From Cladochytrium replicatum (lineage: Eukaryota > Chytridiomycota > Chytridiomycetes > Cladochytriales > Cladochytriaceae), in NCBI GenBank assembly GCA_025526935.1, contig JAHLKD010000074.1, forward strand, positions 186,001-250,000: a DNA stretch of 64,000 nucleotides. Direction: 5' to 3'. Under the pieces are notes generated by a model. That model was not told the origin of the DNA and did not search any database. It was given only the letters and a program-made list of their open reading frames with translations. Shown in pieces: positions 56,351-64,000 of this stretch. A program made the translations under genes and the position numbers. Position 1 is the stretch's first letter. Every line of letters begins with the position of its first letter.

Positions 56351-57593
56351 TATTGCAAAACATTTTCTAAACGATATTGGATTCGTAGTCTCGTACTATT
56401 CCATATAAAATCAGTCGGTGTGATCAAAGTTCCCCGCTTTCGGTGAAACTGGTTAGCATCCACCGGAGCGTTCGCATTTGGGTTCTCGAAGTCTGAAACT
56501 TTCTATCAACACAACGTAACTCGTTCGGACCAGCAAAGAAGCCCATTTCCGCGAAGACTTCATAACTCGGCAGTCGAAGATGAAATAATCTCATGTTGCG
56601 GTTATTCCGAGTTCCAAAAGCACAAATACGGATTGAGTGGAATTTGTGTTGCGAAGTCGACATTAAATTTTACAATTTGCGGTACTTTAAAGACGCCAAA
56701 GCTGGACACTCCCCTCTGACGCTGGTCACTCGGCAATCAGAAATATGTCGAACTGAACGTGTTGCAACTACCGATGTTGAATCTCAAGGATGTGACTGTT
56801 GCAACCGACTCTGTTGTTCGGAAGGGGAGCGCTTGTTTCGAGATTCGGCAAGTCTAAGGAAATGGTGATTGTTGGCAGAGCCTTCTGGGCTTGGCGGAGC
56901 GGATGCACTCTCATTTCAGGAGAAAATTTTTGGAGGAGTCATTCAACGGAATTGAGGGGTTTCAGGGTCCAACTTCACAAGGTTTTGGAACTGTGCGAAT
57001 GCCCGCGTATTTGAGTTTACGCAAATTTGTGATAGCAGATATCAAATTTGAGTTTTGTAACCGTTGAATTCCTTAAGTAGCCGCGTTTTTGGCACATTAA
57101 AATAAATTTTAAAGCGCATTCGAATAACAGCCTAGCGCCATCCCTACCAAACATTTAAAGACTGTCACGAGGTGCTTTGAACGTGCGCGAGCGGTGTTAA
57201 GTGCGCCTAAACAGAGCACAAATCCACCCCTCCTGCCTCAGGTATGTCTGGCCAACAAGCTAGCCTACCTCTATCTGAAATATTAAGATATATTTGCAGT
57301 TCCTGACAAATCTGGAACCACTCTTAACTGCAAATATGGCTGGCCCAAAGAAGGCCAATCCTAGTGCCAAAATGGCAGTACACTCCAATTCCACAGCTGC
57401 AAGAAACGCAAAAGGAGATGAAGAGCGCTCCGAATGTTAAGACTACCCGTGAGCAACTCCAAGCCATGGTTGAATTTCTGGAGGTAGAAGAAAATTTCAA
57501 CATCGATGAGGGTCGAATGTCAAAGGACGGACCCCCGGTTGGCGGAACCTCCAAAAAAATTCAGCATACCGTCAGCTTGCCAATATGGTGTAA
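56351..57593. other. Region without a confident gene
   Basis: Plus-strand 56745-56860 reads YVELNVLQLPMLNLKDVTVA and TDSVVRKGSACFEI, and minus-strand 56610-56430 has FAEMGFFAGPNELRCVD; both look like coding remnants in unlinked frames. Nothing assignable. The last part flanks hAT copy D. Confidence 0.25.
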
Positions 57594-57899
57594 GATTCAG
57601 CGGGTCTGAGTCGGGTCTAGGTCGGGTCTGGGTTTCAGAGGCGACCCTAATAAAAACCCTTATTTTGCGTCATGTTTGTCCAGGCACCTGCTGGGTCACT
57701 GCGGGTGGGAGTGGTATACCCGGAAAGTTGTTGAAACCTGTGCCCGACCCTGACCCTCCAGGTTTTTGCTGGTCAGGAGAGGAGAAATTGAACTTGAGTT
57801 GGAACACACTTGATATTTACATAAACACGTGTCTGTGTGGACAGTGTGATATTTACAAACACTATCGCAAAGATGTACAAAACTCCACTAAACAATCAC

Positions 57900-59370
57900 A
57901 AGTTGATTGGTGGAACAGCTGATTCATATCGTCAGAGTCCCATCCACCACTGCCAACCCAATCCGGATGAGCCTATTGATGTCGTCATTTGAAAGCATGA
58001 AATCCTTGGCCAAACCTGCCTTCCAAGTTTCCAATCCAACTTAGGGAGCGTTATTGAAGACAGGTGCTTGATGTATGCCATCTAGAAGCTTAGCCACTCA
58101 GAAGGCTACGTATCCACTAATGCTGTGAACATGCAATATATAGTGGCAGACATAGTTTGCGAATTGTTGTGCCGAATTTGCACCCTAAGAAGAGTAGGGC
58201 CGCTCCAAGCACTACTACTTGAAGTTGATGTTTGGCTTTAGCGTTCGTCAGATTCAACAAACATGGGGTGTAAGAACTCATTTTGGGAGAGGATTTTGTA
58301 GTTGACATTGACAAACTTGATTGATGGTGGTAGAGACGGCAATTTAAGGTCATTAATAACTTCATTGATCTTATGCATCTGGAAGCAGATGTCCTGGATG
58401 ACCTCTTTCGCCAAAAGGATAGCCGTACAGGTGCTGCTGAAGGCTAACCAATGCAAGGGAACTGGTTAGAGAACTGGTTTGTTGGACCTTGGGAATTCTA
58501 CCAATCGCCTTGATAACTGACCAGATGCTTCTTGGGCTGCCTGTTGATGTTGGCGCTGCAGGTGTAGCTGCTTCTGAATGACCAGCCTGTTGTTTCAGAG
58601 CAGCAAGCTCTCCCTCCAGGGCAGTCACACGTGATTTCCATTTTGAAATTTCCCGGGACGCCACCTGCTCTCCCTTTCCATTGCAGCAGTGATCTTTTAT
58701 CATGTTCAACAGTTGTTCTGGCTGTTTGAGGACCTGCTTTGTCCTTTCACGGTTCTCATCTGCTCGTTTGATGGTCGCTTGGAACTCGTCAACCTTTGGA
58801 GTGACAGGCATTCCTCTGTAAATTTCGCACTTGTGTCCCTGCTGCCTGTAAAAGTCCAGGAAGGTTGTTTCCTTCTGAAAGGAAGACATTTTTTCAAGCA
58901 CTCCATGATAAGTGTTTGATGTTATGAACTCCATTTGTCCACTGCATGCATCGTGAATTTCATTCAGGGCGACAAGCTTGCTTGCTGTCAGAGTTGTGTG
59001 GGTTGATCAAACCTTGAAGAAAATATCTTGGGCTCATTCATCACGATTTGTGACAGTTGCTGATGAAGTGCTCTGAGTCGTAGCTGTGGCCGCTTGCGTT
59101 GAATTTTTGATACCATAATCGTATGTCTGAAGCAGGACAGAGTCTGTCAATATGTAAATAGTCAGCATCCCCTTTGGTACCACGTTGCACCGGTTTCTTT
59201 GAAGGAGCAGTCGATTTGACATCAAGGCCTACTTCTGCTTCTTCCACTTCATCCCAGAGTTGTTTCAGGTACAGTCACCGGTTCTGCACTTGATTCTCTT
59301 TCAGATGATGGTTTGGATTGTTTCAAAAGCTCGCTTCTTTTGTAGTTCGAGGCATGGTGTTGGTAATGTA
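57900..59370 (-). pseudogene. Accessory ORF of hAT copy D, broken
   Basis: Matches the accessory protein across its length (for example KKPVQRGTKGDADYLHIDRL near 59190, TFLDFYRQQGHK near 58850, SRVTALEGELAALKQQAGHS near 58610, NEVINDLKLPSLPP near 58350) but with frameshifts, stops and lost segments. It helps show which parts of the protein are conserved. Confidence 0.8.
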
Positions 59371-59789
59371 TGTTGTGGGAAGATACTGGCCTGGCGTCTT
59401 AGCCAGAATGTTCAAGGAATGTATGCTATAATACTTCCATACCACTATACCTATAGTTATCTACCCAACATGACAATAATAATAAGCAAGGGAAGAAACT
59501 TATCTACCCAGACACAGTGACACTCAGTCTCAATGCTCCTTTGCTGCATTTCCACTCCCAATTACTTGCTATGCTGGTCTTTGAAGAAGCAAGGCTCTTT
59601 GCTTTGGTGGGAGCGGCTCAGTTGGCGATGCCAGTGAGGTGACCTCACTGCTGCCTTCTCAACTCATTGACGGTACTTCAGTGAACTCCTACCAAATATA
59701 AGCAGCCTCTATCAATGTTACTAGAAATAGGATTCTGTCTACCTGGACACTTTCCCAACTCATTGACAGTACTTCAGCTATCTCTACCC

Positions 59790-61615
59790 AAAAATTATGC
59801 ACCTTTGCAAAATCCTCACTAACATCACTTTTTGAATCTAGGGAATCATTTTTGAACGGCTCTTCAGCACTCAATTGATGCAACCAGTCATGATGGCACA
59901 TCAAAGCATTTATTGTTCTTGGAGCAAGGTGATTGCGAGTTGCAGGTACCAAATCAACCCTGGCTAAAAACATTGGCTTCCCATCAGAATCAATAGCGCG
60001 GAGTACCTGATTGCCAAGATAGCGAGCCAGTTCATATCTTCTTGCCAGATGAAAACGGATCTGATGGCTCTCAAGCGTTCAGAGTCCGTTTTTTTCTGTC
60101 TATCACCGGAAGGTCCGCTGGAATTGTGTCGACGCTCTGGTGTGTTTCCTAAAACATAGACACCACTGTTCTTGATTTTCCGTGACTTACACGATTCCTC
60201 CCAGACTTTCTGCACTAGGGTGATCTGATCCCTTCCTACATGTTTCTTCCAAGCCTTTGAAAATCAATTATATTGATCCTTAAAAACAAGGATCGAGTAC
60301 TGTAGCAACTGCTAAACACAGGCTCTTAGCGATTGAGTATATATTCTCAGCTTGTTTAGTGCATTTCGAAATGCTTTGCTGAAAGTTTCATCCAATTCTG
60401 CCTCCTCTAGGTCCTCCAGTTGAACAATAAGATTGTTGTAAAATGGAATAACAAGCAGAAGTGTTGGATATCTAGACTCCTCGATTGCCTTTGATATAAC
60501 CTCGAAAACACTCAAACCATCCCGGATCTTCTGTCGGACCTCCCATTGCTTTGCGTTTATTGACCAATCTTTCAAAGAATCTTCAGCATATTGTGTCCAT
60601 TGCCTCCCGTAGCTGTAAGGCTCGTTTGACCATATAGAACGTGCTATTCCAGCGAGTTGTCACATCGATAATTGGTAATAGAGGAACCAGTTTCACAAAT
60701 CGGTACAAATCAATAAATGAACTTCGTTGTTTTGGGGAAGACCGGATTCCTCTGACCAGCCGTCGAAGAAGGTTTATGACATTAACGCCGGAGTAATCGA
60801 CATGTGCGACTGTGTCCCCTGCAGGCCCGAATGCATCGATAAAACGCTTTTCTGCAAGATTGATAATGTGTGCCATACACTGCATGTGTTGAGTTTCTGC
60901 AGACCACGCAATATCCCTATCTTCCAATAGTGTCTCCAGCTTAGCACTCATGGTAAAGTTGTTTGAACTTTGTCGGTTGTAATGCACAATAAGCGTTCAC
61001 CACCTGATAGCATGCCAAATTCATCCAGACACTTGACAAGCTGATTAACCATGGCGAGGCCTTCATGCTTTCCAACCATCGGAATCATCTGCAGCAGCAA
61101 GTCCCACGGCTCCCATTCTTTCATGATGAAGTGGGCAGTAATTCCAAGAAAAGAAATCTGGTTCTTTGATGTCCAACAGTCAGTTGTTATTGATACTTTT
61201 GAAGGCGAACCAACAATCAGACCTTTAAAGAGCTCCTTCTGCCTATCGTAAAGATCCATCTCATTTTGCCTCACTGAGTTTGCCGTCTTTGGTGCATAGT
61301 TTGGCTGAAAAGTCTTCGGCATGCTGACAAAGAACTCGTTTTCCACAACAGTAAAAGCCTGATTGTCTGCAGCAATCCAGTCCTAAATTGACCGCCACGC
61401 TACATCTGGATTGAACACAAAGTCTTGCTCCTTCTCCAGCAAGCCAAAATTCAATGTCTGTTCTCCCATGGGTCCGGTGTCCAACAGTCCAAGTGACCTG
61501 GCAAAACTTCCATGGTGGTTTCTGAGATGCCGGAGAAAGTGTTTTGTTGATCCTGTCTTGTCGACCTTCTGGCTCCACTTGCATTTCGCAGCCAAACACG
61601 TTCTCAGTCCATTAT
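59790..61615 (-). pseudogene. hAT transposase of copy D, broken
   Basis: It keeps the BED finger (CKWSQKVDKTGSTKHFLRHL near 61580-61530), SITTDCWTSKNQISFLGITA, the HMQCMAHIINLA block, VTTRWNSTFYMVKRAL and the NALMCHHDWLHQLS tail. It contains several stops and frameshifts and lacks the central part of the dimerisation domain. It retains the GGERLL bases that are missing from copy B near 15423. Confidence 0.85.
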
Positions 61616-61625
61616 CAACCTGTGG

Positions 61626-62760
61626 GGGTTGTGGCAGTAGATGCTGAAGACTCCATGCAGAGTATGAGGTCTCTGATCAGAAAGACATCCAGAGCATCAA
61701 CGTTAGTCAGGATAGTGTACCTGCTCTTCCTTCTACCCCTGACAATGTATTTGGCCCTCGTTTGGCGTATGGAGGATACGCAGGTGGACGTGGTTATGCT
61801 GCCGGATTTTTTGAAGAAGATGACGCGTACTGATTTTTAAAAAATATGAGCAGAAAATATTATGTTCAAAGGGGCCACAGGTCCACACTGACACTTAATT
61901 GCGAATTATTGGTTTCAGACGCCATACAGCCCCTCCCCCCTCCCCTGGCCCAAAGCGACAATGAAGCAGAGAGCCAGCCAATACAGAATGGGCTGCGTAC
62001 GGGCAATATCCTGAAAGGAAAACAGGCAGTGGCATCTCAAGGGAAGGCTTCAACTTGGAAGGCTGATTGACCTATAGTGGCATTTACCAGGCGTAGCATG
62101 ACGCTGCCTCAGGCTATTATCATGGGAATGGTATTCAATCTGGCAAGCGTGGCATGGCCAGTTCTATGTCATCCGGCAGTGTCCCTCCATCTTTGCACAT
62201 TGTCATCCTCAACAGCCAAAACTCCGACCATGGAGACAAGCAATTTGCTGTTGTCCAAAAGTGCCAAGAAGCGGAGCAGGATAGCATCCAGCATGGATAA
62301 CGTTACTGACACTCTGAGTCAGCTTAAAACAATAATGACATATCAGGCTGAGGTCCAGGGCTGCATGAATAAATCCAACCCCAGCAAAATGTGGATGTTC
62401 TTACTGCACATGGAGAACTGCAAGGCTGAACGAGACTGGGAAAGGCGAATGGAAGAACGAGAGTGGAGAGGAGCAAGAGCTGAAAGAAAGGCAGGAGCGA
62501 GAGGAGAGGGATTGGTTACGCAAGATCGAAGATAATAGGAGGGAACAACAATGCCAAATGTCTGGCAACGATGTTGAGGATAGGGGTTGCACGAATAGGA
62601 CCACTATCTGCGTCTGACAGGGAGATGAAGTCTGAGGTTCTCTTGACGGATACTTGTTGGAGAGAATGATGTTGGAGGGTCCTGGTTGCCCAAAGTGTGA
62701 CATGCTGCATAACTCTGAAACATTGACGTCATTGTTCACATGTCATCGTAACCCAAACAG
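61626..62760 (+). pseudogene. Remnant of another gene or transposon ORF
   Basis: In one frame 61655-61837 reads EVSDQKDIQSINVSQDSVPA then PRLAYGGYAGGRGYAAGFFE and an acidic end with stop, typical of a C-terminus. After an acceptor-like ggtttcag (61919), SDNEAESQPIQNGLRTGN and KASTWKAD run to a stop. A third frame (62077-62535) has SKSAKKRSRIASSMDNVTDT and a charged C-terminal helix. The order acidic tail, DNA-binding-like segment, helix recalls Myb/SANT-type transposon accessory ORFs, but no family was confirmed. Confidence 0.3.
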
Positions 62761-64000
62761 GCTTTAAGATTTATGTTCACAACTTACGAGTTACCATTAC
62801 AGAAACTGTGACATAACGTTATCTTTTATTTTACCACTTTTCAGCTCTCTCTTTTGTTCTGTCTTGCTTTGTGAGAAAATCGATTTGATTATTCTTCAAT
62901 CTCTTTGAGCCATCCAAAGCTTGATGACAACCAATAAGCACTGCTTTGAGTGCTGTGGATATGATATACTCATTGATTCTCCGCCGGTGATTAGTTGAGG
63001 TGATTGCATCTCTAAGTCCCACAGCGTTGAAGTGATTGCATCTCCAAGTCCCACAGCTATGACGATTTGTCAAACTTCCTGAACTTACATTCTCCAGTAT
63101 TCTTTGATCAATAAAATTCTAAGTATCGTCATTCTTGACGAGTTCCCAGAGAAAGGAATCACAAACTGTGCCATTTTCACAATTCTCGTGGTCAATGAAT
63201 TTGTATGGAGCTGAGTGGACCAGTGTATTTGTTACCGCAATATTCTACATGCATATCTTTCTCACATACCTGTGTGGACCAGGGTATTTGTTACTCGTAG
63301 TCATATGCGTGGGACACAAATTCTTTCCAACAACGGTGCAAAGCAGATCTCTGGATCAAGGGGGCCGCCCGCTCCAACCCCGAAGGATAGGCACGATCTC
63401 GGAGACTTCATAGTTTTAATGTATGCAGACAAATCTATCCCCTAACTGAATTTTCCTGTGTATTGGAGAAACGAGAAGTCACTGCGGATTTCCTGACTGC
63501 GTATTGGAGAAACGAGGAAGTAACTGCGGTGGACCGTCTGAGATCAAACTCAAAACGTACTTCCGAACGTTCACGAAGAAGGCAGAATTTACGAGAAAAC
63601 CATCCTGCCCAGTCCCGGCTCTTTGTCTATGTTTCATTTGTACACTAATCGGATCCGCCCAAAATGATTCAGTCCATACAATGAAACTCTTGTGCTGACA
63701 ACTCAAGCTTGCTTATATTGGCTCAGCAGAAGAAAACTATGAATTCAATTCCACATTAATTTTTATTCAAATGATTTTGCATCACTATCTTCGGTTCGCT
63801 GGTATCACTAGTTACGACTGTAGGAAGCCACGAATCTGAGAGTGTTTGTGCCCAAGCTGAAAATTATCAGCCGATCGAGATCACACATTTTCAAATTCGT
63901 TTACCAGGTATGGCGGAGGCGGGAAAGCTAATGGTGCTCATGATGGATTTGATTTGCAGTGCCTCGTCTAATCGGAGTCAAGAGCCATTCCAAAGTTCAG
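62761..64000. other. No gene recognised; short tandem duplications
   Basis: Three local duplications are visible: gtgattgcatctctaagtcc/cacagc twice at about 63000-63056, gtggaccag(t/g)gtatttgttac twice at 63215-63295, and gtattggagaaacgag twice at 63460-63515. No coding potential recognised on either strand. Confidence 0.35.

Larger units (their letters stand above)
57594..61625 (-). mobile_element. Composite hAT element, copy D, decayed and right-truncated
   Basis: The left end taagattcagcgggtctg with GGGTC-rich DNA at 57594 corresponds to 11438. A broken accessory ORF lies at about 57900-59370, a remnant of the 98-base repeat at 59655-59785, and a broken transposase at about 59790-61615. 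The similarity stops near 61625, before the N-terminal part of the transposase and the right end. Many substitutions and small indels make this an older copy than A and B. Confidence 0.8.

Overview
The window is nuclear DNA from a eukaryote, most likely an early-diverging zoosporic (chytrid-type) fungus. Nearly every gene carries short GT-AG introns of about 40-60 bases. Several genes are typically fungal: a trifunctional HIS4, a conventional kinesin heavy chain with a fungal-style tail, a fungal-type mitochondrial GTP/GDP carrier, SNU23 and OST1. A RIIa/DPY-30-type gene and a Tctex-type dynein light chain fit a flagellated cell, and the ankyrin-like repeats built on W-W-K-S-S-G recall families I associate with chytrid genomes. 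That placement is inference; no rRNA or mitochondrial marker is present.

Layout. 1-5.8 kb: 5' part of an ABCC transporter (-), a dynein light chain (-) head-to-head with a four-EF-hand protein (+), and GTP cyclohydrolase I (-). 6-24.5 kb: a transposon-rich block. It contains one almost complete composite hAT element (11436-17389) with a broken transposase and an intact accessory ORF of unknown function, two partial copies of the accessory module, two LINE 5' regions each abutting a tRNA or tRNA-like sequence through a GA microsatellite, a LINE reverse-transcriptase fragment, a small CAGGG-ended element and a tRNA-Ser gene. One small acidic-tailed gene (10199-10804) survives between copies. 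24.6-46 kb: a gene-dense block with a protein family of unknown function (-), an ankyrin-like gene (+), HIS4 (-), an ankyrin-like pseudogene (-), RIIAD1-like (-) head-to-head with a PARG-like gene (+), an unidentified zinc-motif gene (+), a secreted Pro/Tyr-rich protein (+), kinesin-1 (-), a CTR copper transporter (+) and an RraA-like protein (-). 46-49.4 kb: decayed genes (a TM9SF fragment and a condensin CAP-H-like pseudogene carrying about 120 GAT repeats) and an unidentified membrane protein. 49.9-56.4 kb: GGC1 carrier (+), a LINE fragment (-), SNU23 (+) and OST1 (+). 57.6-64 kb: a decayed second copy of the composite hAT element, another transposon-like remnant and apparently empty sequence.

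The genes do not form an operon; they are ordinary housekeeping and cytoskeletal genes. Two divergent pairs share intergenic gaps of only 41 and 48 bases. The most unusual content is the composite hAT family and the LINE-tRNA junctions. Gene structures were derived by hand from splice sites and reading-frame continuity, so exon edges are predictions.
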